Shown in pieces: positions 17,152 to 26,710 of a DNA stretch of 64,000 nucleotides. Location: assembly GCF_041435115.1 (NCBI RefSeq), contig NZ_CP108046.1, positions 8,556,001 to 8,620,000 on the forward strand, in the 5' to 3' direction. The DNA comes from Streptomyces sp. NBC_00289. GTDB taxonomy: Bacteria > Actinomycetota > Actinomycetes > Streptomycetales > Streptomycetaceae. The notes under the pieces are model-generated. The model was given only the letters and a program-made list of their open reading frames with translations. It was not told the origin of the DNA and did no database searches. Both the position numbers and the translations under genes were made by a program. Numbering within the stretch: the first letter of the stretch is position 1; every line of letters starts with the position of its first letter.

Positions 17152-17751
17152 TCAGGCGAGGTCGACAAGTCTCATGTAGCGCACCCAGTCCCAGTGGGGC
17201 CCCGGGTCGGTGTGGTCCGAGCCCGGTACCTCGTAGTGACCGATGATGTGGGTCCGGTCCTTGGGAATGCCGTAGGTCCCGCAGACCGCCGCCGCGAGTT
17301 CGGCGGACTGCTCGTACATCGCGTCGGTGAAGTAGGCGGGTCGGTCCACCCAGCCCTCGTGCTCGATGCCGATGCTGCGCGTGTTGTAGTCCCAGTTCCC
17401 AGCGTGCCAGGCGACGTCGGCCTCGCGCACGCACTGCGCCATGTGTCCGTCCGCCGAGCGGACCACGTAGTGCGCGGACACCTGCTTCTGCGGGTTGCGG
17501 AAAATGGACAGCGTGTCGTTGTACGTCTCCTGCGTGACGTGGATGACCACACGGTCGACGGAGTAGGAGCCGGGGCGGCCGGAGACCGTGTAGTTGGAGA
17601 CCGTCGCCGGCTGCCACTCGGCTGACGGATAGTCGACCGCCTGGGTCCCGGCTCCGGCCCGGGCGTCCGGGAGCAGTGCGTACGGAACGGCGGCGAGCGC
17701 GGCGCCTCTCAGCAGTCGTCGTCGGGTGAGATCGGATCGTGCGCGTTCCAT
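17152..17751 (-). CDS. Secreted N-acetylmuramoyl-L-alanine amidase (Amidase_2/PGRP type)
   Basis: 199 residues with a likely Tat signal (MERARSDLTRRRLLRGAAL, ending near ARAGA). The zinc amidase fold shows VVIHVTQE (first His), HAGNWDYNTRSIGIEHEG and HIIGHYEVPGSDHTDPGPHW (second His, then the His/Asp site). It cleaves the lactyl amide in peptidoglycan outside the cell. The start at 17751 was chosen for the signal peptide. The open frame continues upstream into a decayed acetamidase, which would be wrongly fused if a longest-frame start were used. Confidence 0.85.
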   Translation of the reverse strand: MERARSDLTRRRLLRGAALAAVPYALLPDARAGAGTQAVDYPSAEWQPATVSNYTVSGRPGSYSVDRVVIHVTQETYNDTLSIFRNPQKQVSAHYVVRSADGHMAQCVREADVAWHAGNWDYNTRSIGIEHEGWVDRPAYFTDAMYEQSAELAAAVCGTYGIPKDRTHIIGHYEVPGSDHTDPGPHWDWVRYMRLVDLA

Positions 17752-17859
17752 GAACAACTGCCTCTCGACATGGGGAGGACGAGGTCTGCTCAGCGCCGCG
17801 GCGCTGTCGCGGCTTCCCGCAGGCGGGTGTGCGGTCCGCGGTGTGTCTCGCGCGGGGGG

Positions 17860-18274
17860 TCGCTCCCTGCGGAGCTCGGCCACGCACGTGTGGTTGGTGT
17901 CGCACACGGTGGCCAACGGGACTCCACGGGTCTGGGTCGCGAACTGGTACGCGTCCATATCGCTGAAACCGTGGTCGCGCACCAGCCAGTGCACCAGATG
18001 GAGCCGGGATATCCGGAACGCGTCTTTCCGTGGGCGCGCCGAACCCGTCGAGATGATGTGGGTGTCCGACTCGATGCGCGGCCGGGGGTGGCCGGCGCCT
18101 TGAGCGGTTCGACGATCACACGGTGTTCATCGCGCCCTCGGCCGCGACCCCGCAGGTATCCCCCTTGCCCTGCCGGGCGTGCCCGTCCCCCGAGCGGAGC
18201 AGCGCGCCCTCGACGTCGACCCCGAGGCAGCAGGTGACGTCGGCGCGAATTTCCGGTGTGGTGACATGTGATCC
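17860..18274 (-). pseudogene. Acetamidase/formamidase family fragment, truncated and twice frameshifted
   Basis: Three pieces in different frames make one family C-terminus. The first is VTTPEIRADVTCCLGVDVEG followed by SGDGHARQGKGDTCG, ending at a TGA after GAMNTV. The second is VIVEPLKAPATPG in a second frame. The third is RIESDTHIISTGSARP, running on to HGFSDMDAYQFATQ and VCDTNHTCVAELR. The order and content are those of acetamidase/formamidase proteins. The first half of the gene is missing. Its last frame reads on into the peptidoglycan amidase gene. It is a fossil and no longer makes an enzyme. Confidence 0.8.
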
Positions 18275-18417
18275 CCCTCGTACCCGCGGCGCTCCGAAGC
18301 CGCCGCCGCACGGACGGATCGGATGCGCCTCACGTGAATCACGGTACGGCGCTGACGAGTTGGGCAGAAGGGCGTGCCGTGCTTCTGTGGACGGCCGGGG
18401 GACTGTGGAGAAGTCAC

Positions 18418-19641
18418 TCACCCGATCGGGTGAGCAGCCCGTTCCGCCACCGCCGCCGGATCGTCCAGCACACCCCGGACCACCGAGTGCGCGGCCCCGA
18501 GCAGAGGACCCTCGGGGCCCAGCCGCGACACGGTCACCGGGCAGGCCGGCCCAGCCGTACGGCGCTCCAACTCGGCCTGCAGGGAGGGCAGCAGCCACGG
18601 CGCCAGCCCGGACAGCGCACCGCCGAGCACGACGCTCTCGGGGTCCAGCAGATTGACCGCTCCGGTCAGTGCGACACCGAGTGCCTCTCCCGCCTCGCGC
18701 AGCGCCCTTCGTACGTCCTCGTCGCCCTCCGCGGCACGCCCCGCGAGAAGTCCGACACGGTCCTCGCCCGGTTCCAGGCCGGCCGCCCGCAGCACCGCCT
18801 CCTCGCCGGCGTACTGCTCCAGACAGCCCCGCCCGCCGCACGGGCACTCGGGACCGTCCGGACGGACCGGCACATGGCCCAACTCGCCTGCGAAACCCCG
18901 CGTTCCACGCAGCAGGCCGCCGCCCACGACGAGTGCGGCGCCGATGCCGATCTCCGCGGAGACGTGCAGGAAGTCGCGCGGCGTGCCCTCGCCGAGCCAG
19001 AGTTCGGCCAGCGCGCCGAAGTTGGCCTCGTTGTCCACGGTCAGCGGGAACCCGAAGGGCAGCAGGGCGCCCAGGTCCGTGTCGTGCCAGGCGAGGTTCG
19101 GGGCGCGCACGACGGTACGGGCGTCGCGCGCCACCAGCCCTGGCACGGCCACGGCGAGCCCGGCCGGCCACAGGCCTTCGCGTTCCGCCTCGGCCACGAC
19201 CCGGCGCACGAGCCCGGTCAGGGCCTCCACCACCGGTTCGGGGGAGCTGCCACGGTTCACGCCGTGCCGTACGGCCCTGGCCCGCACCTCGCCGCGCAGG
19301 TCGACCGCGCAGACCGCGAGGTGGTCGACGCCGACCTCGGCGCCGATTCCGGCCGGACCGTGTCCGCTGACGGCGAGCGCCGAGCCGGGCCGGCCCACCC
19401 GGCCCGGCCGCTCGGGGCCCAGTTCCTCGATCAGTCCCGAGCGGATCAGCTCCTCGACCAGGGTCGACACCGCCGCACGGGTCAGACCTATGCGCGAGGC
19501 GACGGCGGCCCGCGAGAGCGGCCCCTCCGCGCTGACGGTGTGCAGTACCCGGGCCAGGTTGCGGCGGCGCATGCCCTGCTGGGTGTCGGGCAGGGCGCGA
19601 CCGGGGCCGGACGGGCGGGCCTCGTGCAGCGGTGCGGTCAT
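18418..19641 (-). CDS. ROK-family transcriptional repressor (XylR type)
   Basis: 407 residues. An N-terminal winged helix (about 25-85: RRRNLARVLHTVSAEGPLSR, then IGLTRAAVSTLVEELI) is joined to a ROK sugar-kinase-like domain. That domain contains the zinc motif CPCGGRGCLEQ and the family signature GELGHVPVRP. Its position just before xylB and xylA fits the xylose repressor of actinobacteria. It is transcribed leftward, in the same direction as xylB, with about 250 bases between them. Confidence 0.85.
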   Translation of the reverse strand: MTAPLHEARPSGPGRALPDTQQGMRRRNLARVLHTVSAEGPLSRAAVASRIGLTRAAVSTLVEELIRSGLIEELGPERPGRVGRPGSALAVSGHGPAGIGAEVGVDHLAVCAVDLRGEVRARAVRHGVNRGSSPEPVVEALTGLVRRVVAEAEREGLWPAGLAVAVPGLVARDARTVVRAPNLAWHDTDLGALLPFGFPLTVDNEANFGALAELWLGEGTPRDFLHVSAEIGIGAALVVGGGLLRGTRGFAGELGHVPVRPDGPECPCGGRGCLEQYAGEEAVLRAAGLEPGEDRVGLLAGRAAEGDEDVRRALREAGEALGVALTGAVNLLDPESVVLGGALSGLAPWLLPSLQAELERRTAGPACPVTVSRLGPEGPLLGAAHSVVRGVLDDPAAVAERAAHPIG

Positions 19642-19890
19642 GCCGGTCAGTCCTCGGTCGGTATCCGTGTGTGCTTCGTCATCCGTGTGTGTCTGGTCGG
19701 TGTATGTCTGGTCTGTGTGTTTGGTCCGTCAGTGGGTTTCGGCAACGTCGCCTTGGCCGGTGCGCGTCGGCGCCTGCGACTTGGCGCTCGTCGGCGGTCG
19801 CCCGGCGACGCGGGTCCGTGACCTCGCCTTCGTCCACGTGTCTCCGTCGCCGGCCGGGCGTGTGTGCGTACTGCCCTGGCCGCGTGGCCG

Positions 19891-21336
19891 TCAGCGCGCG
19901 TCCGTCGCGCGTTCCAGCAGCGGGGCCGCGTCGGAGAGTACCCCGGCAATCCTGGCCAGTGTCGCCTCGTCCCGTTCCACCGCCTCCAGCACGGGCCCGG
20001 CGGCCGTGTTCCAGCGCCGGGCCACCGCGGCGGGATCCTCGCCGGTCAGGAGGCCGGCCGCCTGGGCCGCGGCGCCGAGCGCGACCAGTTCCCTGGCCTC
20101 GGGCACCTGGACAGGCCGCCCGGAGAGCCGTCGTACGGTCTGCTGCCAGGCCGTCCCGCGGGCGCCCCCACCGATCAGCAGCAGCGGGTCCGAGCGGTCC
20201 GCGTCCTCGTCGAGGACCAGGTCGAGCGCCCCCAGCAGGGAGTGCACGGCCCCGTCGTAGGCGGCTTGGAGGAGCTGGCCGCCCGTCGTGTCGTGGCGCA
20301 GCCCGTGCAGCAGGCCGGAGGCGCTGGGCAGGGCGGGGGTGCGTTCGCCGTCCAGGTAGGGCAGGAGCGTCACGTCGGTGGTGGGTTCCACGGCCTCGCG
20401 GTCGAGTCCCAGCAGGGACGCGACGCGGTCCACGGCGAGTGTGCAGTTCAGCGTGCAGGCCAGGGGCAGCCAGTCGCCGTGGGCGTCGGCGAAACCCGCC
20501 ACGGTGCCGCTCGGGTCGGCGGGGCGCCGCTTCGAGACGGCGTACACCGTGCCGGACGTGCCGAGGCTCAGCACCGGAGTGCCGGGACGCAGCCCCAGGC
20601 CGAGGGCGGCGGCCGCGTTGTCGCCGGTGCCGGCGGCGACCATGGTGCCCTTGGAGAACGGCAGGTCGTGACTGTCGCGCACGGTGCCGGCCACCTCGCC
20701 GGGCCGGACCACGCGGGGCAGCAGCGCGGCGTCGAGCCCCACGCGCGCGAGGATCTCGTCGTCGTAGGACTCGGTCGCCGATGCCCACCAGCCGGTTCCC
20801 GAGGCGTCGCCGCGGTCGGTGGTGCCAAGACCGGTGAGACGCTCGGTGAGGTAGTCGTGGGGGAGGCGCACGGCCTTGGTGGCGCGGATCGCCTCCGGCT
20901 CGTTCTCGGCCAGCCAGGCCCACTTGGTGACCGTGAAGGACGGGCCGGGCACGCTGCCGATGCGCTCGGCCCAGGCTTTCGGGCCGCCCAGCTCCTCGAT
21001 CAGACGGCGTGCCTGCGGTGCCGAGCGCACGTCGTTCCACAGCAGCGCCGGACGCACCGGTTCGCCGCGGCCGTCCAGGGTGACGAGCCCGTGCTGCTGG
21101 CCGCCGATCGACACCGCCGCGGCCTCGCGCGCCGCGTCGCCGCACTGGTGCAGCGCCTCGCACAGGGCGTCCCACCACTGGCGGGGGTCGCTCTCCCGGC
21201 CGGCTCCGGAGGAGACGGTGTGCGGTGCCTGGCCGCTTGCGACGACCTGCCCCGTGGACGCGTCGACGACGAGCGCCTTGGTGGACTGGGTGGACGTGTC
21301 CACGCCGACGACGAGCGGACCTTCGGCTGCTGACAT
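19891..21336 (-). CDS. xylB: Xylulokinase
   Basis: 481 residues, normal for FGGY-family D-xylulose kinase, which makes D-xylulose 5-phosphate for the pentose phosphate pathway. Features include the N-terminal phosphate loop GVDTSTQSTKAL, the substrate-contacting ISIGGQQHGLV-like VSIGGQQHGLV, the ATPase segment LSLGTSGTVYAV and the C-terminal LIGGGARGTAWQQ. The ATG at 21336 has a GGGAGAG ribosome binding site. It is divergent from xylA and downstream genes include the ROK repressor, a standard xylose locus. Confidence 0.92.
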   Translation of the reverse strand: MSAAEGPLVVGVDTSTQSTKALVVDASTGQVVASGQAPHTVSSGAGRESDPRQWWDALCEALHQCGDAAREAAAVSIGGQQHGLVTLDGRGEPVRPALLWNDVRSAPQARRLIEELGGPKAWAERIGSVPGPSFTVTKWAWLAENEPEAIRATKAVRLPHDYLTERLTGLGTTDRGDASGTGWWASATESYDDEILARVGLDAALLPRVVRPGEVAGTVRDSHDLPFSKGTMVAAGTGDNAAAALGLGLRPGTPVLSLGTSGTVYAVSKRRPADPSGTVAGFADAHGDWLPLACTLNCTLAVDRVASLLGLDREAVEPTTDVTLLPYLDGERTPALPSASGLLHGLRHDTTGGQLLQAAYDGAVHSLLGALDLVLDEDADRSDPLLLIGGGARGTAWQQTVRRLSGRPVQVPEARELVALGAAAQAAGLLTGEDPAAVARRWNTAAGPVLEAVERDEATLARIAGVLSDAAPLLERATDAR

Positions 21337-21428
21337 CGGGCTCTCCCTTTTTTCCGCGGCTCTGCGGGGTTCTGACCTGGTGTTTTCGGTGACGCCTGGG
21401 TTGCGCTGACCCGGACATCGTTCCTTCG

Positions 21429-21443
21429 GGGACATCTTGTCCC
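21429..21443. promoter_or_regulatory. Inverted repeat in the xylB/xylA divergent promoter region
   Basis: GGGACA-TCT-TGTCCC is a perfect 6-bp dyad in the 182-base spacer between xylB and xylA. The spacer also has an unusually AT-rich patch (TACTAATTTGTAAACT). Either could be where the ROK repressor or RNA polymerase binds. No experimental support. Confidence 0.35.
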
Positions 21444-21494
21444 TTCCCAGGGATGCGTGGGCATACTAATTTGTAAACTGCCATGACGAAATAG

Positions 21495-22685
<1,191 letters not shown>

Positions 22686-22846
22686 GCGCACGCGCGCGTG
22701 TCCGCGTCGCCGACCTGTCCCGGTGTGCGCATCGGTGAGCGAACCCCGCCCGGAATGCTCCGGAATCATGCGGTCCATGGCATGACTCCGTATCAACTGC
22801 CGTGCGGGGGTCGCGCCGAGCCCGTTCCGCGGCGACGCTTGACGGT

Positions 22847-23296
22847 ATGGCCATGCCGCCCGTACCGCCTCAGCCGCCCGGGCCACCCGGTGACACGCCG
22901 CCCTCGGGCGGCGGTTTCGGACCGCCTCCGCCCTCGTACGGTGGCTGGGCGCCGGGCCCACCCGGTGGGCCCGGCGGGCGGCGCGGTCCGGGTCGGCGCC
23001 GTAACCCCTTCTTCGTCGTGCTCGCCGTTCTCGTGGCCGCGGCGGCCGTCGTCATCGTGGTGCTGATGGCTTCGGGAAGCGGCGACTCGCCGGACGGGAA
23101 GCCGTCGCCCGGCAGCGGCACGAGCGCGAGCGGCTCTCCCGGGCCCTCCCTGGGCATCCCGACCGAGCTGCCCAGCAGCCTGCCGTCACAGCTTCCGAGC
23201 GAACTGCCCAGCGGACTGCCCAGCGAACTGCCCAGCGACTTGCCCAGTGATCTCGAATCGCTCATCCCGTCCCTCGCGGACGGCGTGCTGCCCTGA
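22847..23296 (+). CDS. Proline-rich single-pass membrane protein with LPS repeats
   Basis: 149 residues. The N-terminal 45 residues are Pro/Gly-rich (PPVPPQPPGPPGDTPP). A basic patch and one membrane helix follow (FFVVLAVLVAAAAVVIVVLM). The outer part is a Gly/Ser linker and then a run of LPSELPS-type units ending LESLIPSLADG. Such proteins are common in Streptomyces and their role is unknown. The start at 22847 is the first ATG of the proline-rich segment; 22853 is also possible. Confidence 0.7.
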   Translation: MAMPPVPPQPPGPPGDTPPSGGGFGPPPPSYGGWAPGPPGGPGGRRGPGRRRNPFFVVLAVLVAAAAVVIVVLMASGSGDSPDGKPSPGSGTSASGSPGPSLGIPTELPSSLPSQLPSELPSGLPSELPSDLPSDLESLIPSLADGVLP

Positions 23297-23298
23297 GG

Positions 23299-23321
23299 GA
23301 CGGTGGTGAGGTACCGCCGTC
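23299..23321. terminator. Hairpin downstream of the proline-rich protein gene
   Basis: GACGGTGGT (23299-23307) pairs with ACCGCCGTC (23313-23321), with one G-T pair, directly after the stop and between convergent genes. Confidence 0.5.
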
Positions 23322-23405
23322 AAGGACGAGTGACGTGCTGCGTGAGGGTGAGTGACGCGGTGCCGTAGGGCCGAGCGACGAGGTGCCGTAAGAGCGGGTC
23401 GGGAC

Positions 23406-24779
23406 TCAGACACCGCGCGGCAGGCGCACGTAGGTCACCGTCGTCTCCACGCCACTGTCGACCAGCCGCCCCTGCGCGTCGAAGGCGTCCGCGCCGTCCG
23501 TCATCCCGAAGTCGTTGTCGTTGACGAGGGCGAGCGTGTCGTGGTCCACGCGCGCGATGCCCTCGATCTTCCCGGGCACGCCGGAGACCTTGCCCAGGTC
23601 GACGACCAGTCGCTTGGAGAGCACCGGAACGCCCGAGGCCGCCGGGTCCTGGAGCTGCTCCAGGGACGGGGACGTCGTGTCGTCGTCCCAACGGTCGCCG
23701 AGGATGTTCGCCCTGCTTCCCAGGTCGACCAGTTGGAGCCGCGCGGCCTTGTCGGTGCGCTCCTCGACCAGCAGCCGGTTCCCGCCCACAGCGACCACCG
23801 AGGAGATCTTGAGCTCGGAGGTGTCGTCCTCGCTCGGATCCACCACGTCCACCGGATCGAAGCGGTACGCGTACTCGGCGGTGACCGCCTTCCTCTTCGT
23901 CGAGAACCGCAGCAGGCGAGTCGTCAGCGAGGCGTCCCCGGCCTTCGCGTCAGGCAGTGACAGCGGACTCTGGACGGCCAGCACGAGGTCGCCGCCGGGA
24001 AGCTGGGCGAGCCCCTCGAAGCCGCGGTTGGTCTTGCGGTGCGACAACACGGACGGCAGCGCCTCCACCACCGGGTAGTCCGCGCCCGTGAGGTTCAGCC
24101 CCTTGGGCACGTAGCGCGTGCGCACCTTCCCGCGCGCGGAGACGTGGACGAGGGACGGCCCGTACTCGTCGACGAGCCAGAAACTCCCGTCCGCCGCCCG
24201 CACGATGCCCTCGGTGTCCAGTCCGTCGGGGTCGTACGACAAGGGTGTCCGTGCGTCGTAGGAGTACGGCGGCTCGTCGCGCCCCTGCTGGTTCGACAGG
24301 CCCGTGACGGGCTTGCCGGAGGAGGTCGTCACGGCGATGGCGTCCAGCACCTTCACCTTGTCGCCGACCACGCGGATTCTGACGATCGCCGGGTCGAATC
24401 CGGGTACCGGGAAGGTGCGGCGCTTCGTGCCGTTCACCTTGAGCTGACCGTTGGGCCCGCGGTCGGTGACCGTCCAGAACTCGCCCTCGCGGCCCGCCGG
24501 GTAGATGTCGCTGCCGAGTCCTCCGAGATCGACACCCCGGTCGTCGGCCACCGTGCCGGGCAGCTGCGCGTCGCTGAACGCTCCGAGCGGGATGTCGCCG
24601 AGCGTCGCCGTGCGCGTGACGGTTGCCGTGCGCGTGACGTACGGGTCCGCGGAACGAGCGCCAGGGGCCTGGGCGCCCGCGGCCGGTCCCGCCGTAGCGA
24701 GCGCGGCCAGCACGGCGAGGGGCACGCCTGCCGCGGCAAGACGGTGGACGTAATGCCGGCCGGTGGCTTGCGGGGACAT
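23406..24779 (-). CDS. Secreted phytase-like / esterase-like activity protein
   Basis: 457 residues with a signal peptide (HRLAAAGVPLAVLAALATAG, cleavage near AGAQA). The mature part matches the esterase-like activity of phytase family: GGLGSDIYPAGREGEFWTV near the start, then DTEGIVRAADGSFWLVDEYGP, RGFEGLAQLPGG and GKIEGIARVDHDTLALVNDND, a beta-propeller with acidic metal-binding residues. The ATG at 24779 has an AGGAGG ribosome binding site. It probably acts outside the cell on phosphate esters or related compounds; the substrate is not known. Confidence 0.85.
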   Translation of the reverse strand: MSPQATGRHYVHRLAAAGVPLAVLAALATAGPAAGAQAPGARSADPYVTRTATVTRTATLGDIPLGAFSDAQLPGTVADDRGVDLGGLGSDIYPAGREGEFWTVTDRGPNGQLKVNGTKRRTFPVPGFDPAIVRIRVVGDKVKVLDAIAVTTSSGKPVTGLSNQQGRDEPPYSYDARTPLSYDPDGLDTEGIVRAADGSFWLVDEYGPSLVHVSARGKVRTRYVPKGLNLTGADYPVVEALPSVLSHRKTNRGFEGLAQLPGGDLVLAVQSPLSLPDAKAGDASLTTRLLRFSTKRKAVTAEYAYRFDPVDVVDPSEDDTSELKISSVVAVGGNRLLVEERTDKAARLQLVDLGSRANILGDRWDDDTTSPSLEQLQDPAASGVPVLSKRLVVDLGKVSGVPGKIEGIARVDHDTLALVNDNDFGMTDGADAFDAQGRLVDSGVETTVTYVRLPRGV

Positions 24780-24885
24780 CGGGCCTCCTGAAGAACAACT
24801 TCGTTGACAGTGGCAAGATTTGGCCCCCACGGGGAACGTGGGGCGATCGCCGGTTGAACACGGGGAGTCGGCCACTCGTCGGGCC

Positions 24886-24933
24886 GATGCCGCGATGCCG
24901 CGATGCCGCGATGCCGCGATGGCGCGATGCCGC
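24886..24933. repeat. 8-bp tandem repeat GATGCCGC, six units
   Basis: Five exact and one variant (GATGGCGC) unit lie in the spacer between the phytase-like gene and a TetR regulator. It is a simple repeat with likely length variation between strains. Confidence 0.8.
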
Positions 24934-24984
24934 GCGGGTGGTCACCCTCGCTGACTGCGGGGCGCCGCTGCCGCGGAGCCGCCG

Positions 24985-25692
24985 CTATGAGGCGGAGCCC
25001 TCGCCAGGCGCGCGGGATGAGCGGTGCGGGCCGAGGCCCCTCAGGACGTCGCCGAGTTGATCGCTCGTGAGCGTGGGTTCGGGGAGCGGAGCGGCCAGGG
25101 GCGAGGGGCGGAGCCCGTCCAGAAGCAGGGCGAGCGGTCGGTGCCAAGCCTCCGTGGTGACGGCTGTGGCCAGGGACGGAACGGCACGGCCGAGGGCGGC
25201 CAGGGCGAAGAGGACGTCTTCGGGGGTGACATCCGCGCGGATGCTGCCCTGCTCACGTCCGCGGTGCAGAAGCAGCTCCACCGTTTCGCGGTTGTGGGTG
25301 TGCACGGTCCGCAAGGAGTCGACGCCCTCCAGGTGTGTGGTCATGAGGTCGTTCGCCCCCCGGTCGGTGGCCAGTACGGCGAAGACGGCCCGCAGGTAGC
25401 CGGTCAGTCCCGTCCATGCGTCCGGTTCGGCCCGAGCCCGCTCGCCGGCGGCCATCGTGTCCGTCAGCGGGTCGCGGAAGACCGCGTCGACGAGAGCGGC
25501 GCGAGAGGGGAAGTGCCGGTAGAGCGTGGCGTTGCCGACCTCCGCCCGCCGGGCGATCACGTCCAGGGGCGCCTCGAGTCCCTGCTCCGTGAACACCTTG
25601 TGCGCGGCCTCGAGCAGCAGCTCCCGGTTCCGCCGCGCGTCGCGCCGCCGCCCGGTCGTCGTCTCGTCGTTCGAGCCCACGGTCACCGTCAC
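24985..25692 (-). CDS. TetR-family transcriptional regulator
   Basis: About 235 residues. The N-terminal helix-turn-helix reads REAHKVF-like LLLEAAHKVFTEQG, then LDVIARRAEVGNATLYRHF, typical of TetR. The C-terminal ligand domain resembles the SbtR-type (DRGANDLMTTHLEG, DVLFALAALGR). GTG codons at 25692, 25686 and 25680 are possible starts; the exact one is unclear. It is divergent from a patatin-like gene, and two 24-bp palindromes sharing a core lie between them, almost certainly its operators. Confidence 0.88.
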   Translation of the reverse strand: MTVTVGSNDETTTGRRRDARRNRELLLEAAHKVFTEQGLEAPLDVIARRAEVGNATLYRHFPSRAALVDAVFRDPLTDTMAAGERARAEPDAWTGLTGYLRAVFAVLATDRGANDLMTTHLEGVDSLRTVHTHNRETVELLLHRGREQGSIRADVTPEDVLFALAALGRAVPSLATAVTTEAWHRPLALLLDGLRPSPLAAPLPEPTLTSDQLGDVLRGLGPHRSSRAPGEGSAS

Positions 25693-25699
25693 CTTCCGC

Positions 25700-25723
25700 C
25701 CACCGGGGAGTGCTCCCCGGTGG
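25700..25723. promoter_or_regulatory. Palindrome 1, putative TetR operator
   Basis: CCACCGGGGA-GTGC-TCCCCGGTGG is a perfect 10-bp dyad with a 4-base centre. It shares the core GGGGA-N4-TCCCC with the second site 44 bp away and lies just upstream of the regulator start. Confidence 0.75.
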
Positions 25724-25743
25724 CGATGCTATCGTCGCGTGGT

Positions 25744-25767
25744 GAAGTGGGGAGCAGTCCCCACTTC
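25744..25767. promoter_or_regulatory. Palindrome 2, putative TetR operator
   Basis: GAAGTGGGGA-GCAG-TCCCCACTTC is a perfect 10-bp dyad. It lies 30 bases before the patatin ATG, close to where its promoter should be. Confidence 0.75.
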
Positions 25768-25796
25768 GATTGGCTCGCGTGGGGAGGGGTGGAGGC

Positions 25797-26642
25797 ATGG
25801 GTGGACTGGCGCTTGTCCTGGGTGGTGGCGGACCTGTCGGCGGTGCGTGGATGACGGGCGTACTCGCCGGTCTTCGCGACGCCGGGATCGACCTGATGCG
25901 CGCGGACGTGATCATCGGCACCTCGGCCGGCGCGATCTTCGGCTCCCGGCTCGCCGCGGGCGAGCCCCCGCGCCGGATGTACGAACGTCAACTGGCCGGT
26001 GCGGAGGGCGTGGAGCTCGGCGTCACCATCCCGCAGACCCTCCGCTTCCTGTGGGCGGCGCTCGCCTCCCGCGATCCGCAACGTTCCGTGCGGCGCCTGG
26101 GCCGGGCCGCGCTGAGTGCCCCCACCGGACCCGAGTCGGAGGTGTTCGAGACCGTGGGTGCCCTGCTGCCCGGCATCCGGGAGTGGCCCGAGCGGCCGCT
26201 GCGGATCACCGCCGTCGACGCCCTGTCCGGGCAGTTGGAGGTCTTCGACGCGCGGACGAAGCCCACCCTGCTCGAAGCCGTCGCGGCGAGTTGTGCGGTC
26301 CCCGTGGTCTGGCCTCCCGTCACGGTAGCCGGACGCCGCTTCATGGACGGTGGCTCCCGCTGTACGACCAACATCCGGTTGGCCCGCGGCCATCACCACA
26401 TCCTGGCCGTCTCACCCCTGCCCGACGCGGTGGGGCCGCACCCCAGCGCGCACCGGGAGGCGGCCGAACTCACCGCCGAGGGGGCCCACGTCACCCTTCT
26501 GGCGCCGGACCGTGCCGGACGCCGTGCCATGGGCCGCGACATGACGTCCGACGCCCGCCGCCCGGCGGCCGCCCGCGCCGGTCACGACCAGGCGACGGCT
26601 CTCGCGGCCTCGGTGCCCGGCGTGTGGCACGACTGGTCATAG
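25797..26642 (+). CDS. Patatin-like phospholipase family protein
   Basis: 281 residues with the Ser-Asp dyad acyl hydrolase layout: oxyanion loop LVLGGGGPVGGAW near the start, nucleophile elbow GTSAG (about residue 41), and the Asp in RFMDGGSR (about 183). Family members act as lipid acyl hydrolases. The ATG at 25797 has a GGAGG site directly upstream. It is divergent from a TetR gene and probably repressed by it through two palindromes. Confidence 0.88.
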   Translation: MGGLALVLGGGGPVGGAWMTGVLAGLRDAGIDLMRADVIIGTSAGAIFGSRLAAGEPPRRMYERQLAGAEGVELGVTIPQTLRFLWAALASRDPQRSVRRLGRAALSAPTGPESEVFETVGALLPGIREWPERPLRITAVDALSGQLEVFDARTKPTLLEAVAASCAVPVVWPPVTVAGRRFMDGGSRCTTNIRLARGHHHILAVSPLPDAVGPHPSAHREAAELTAEGAHVTLLAPDRAGRRAMGRDMTSDARRPAAARAGHDQATALAASVPGVWHDWS

Positions 26643-26710
26643 CGGCGGTACCTTCCTCGGCCCTGACGCGGGCGCGGCCTCGTGCGCCGGCCTCGCCCCG
26701 CACGTCGACC

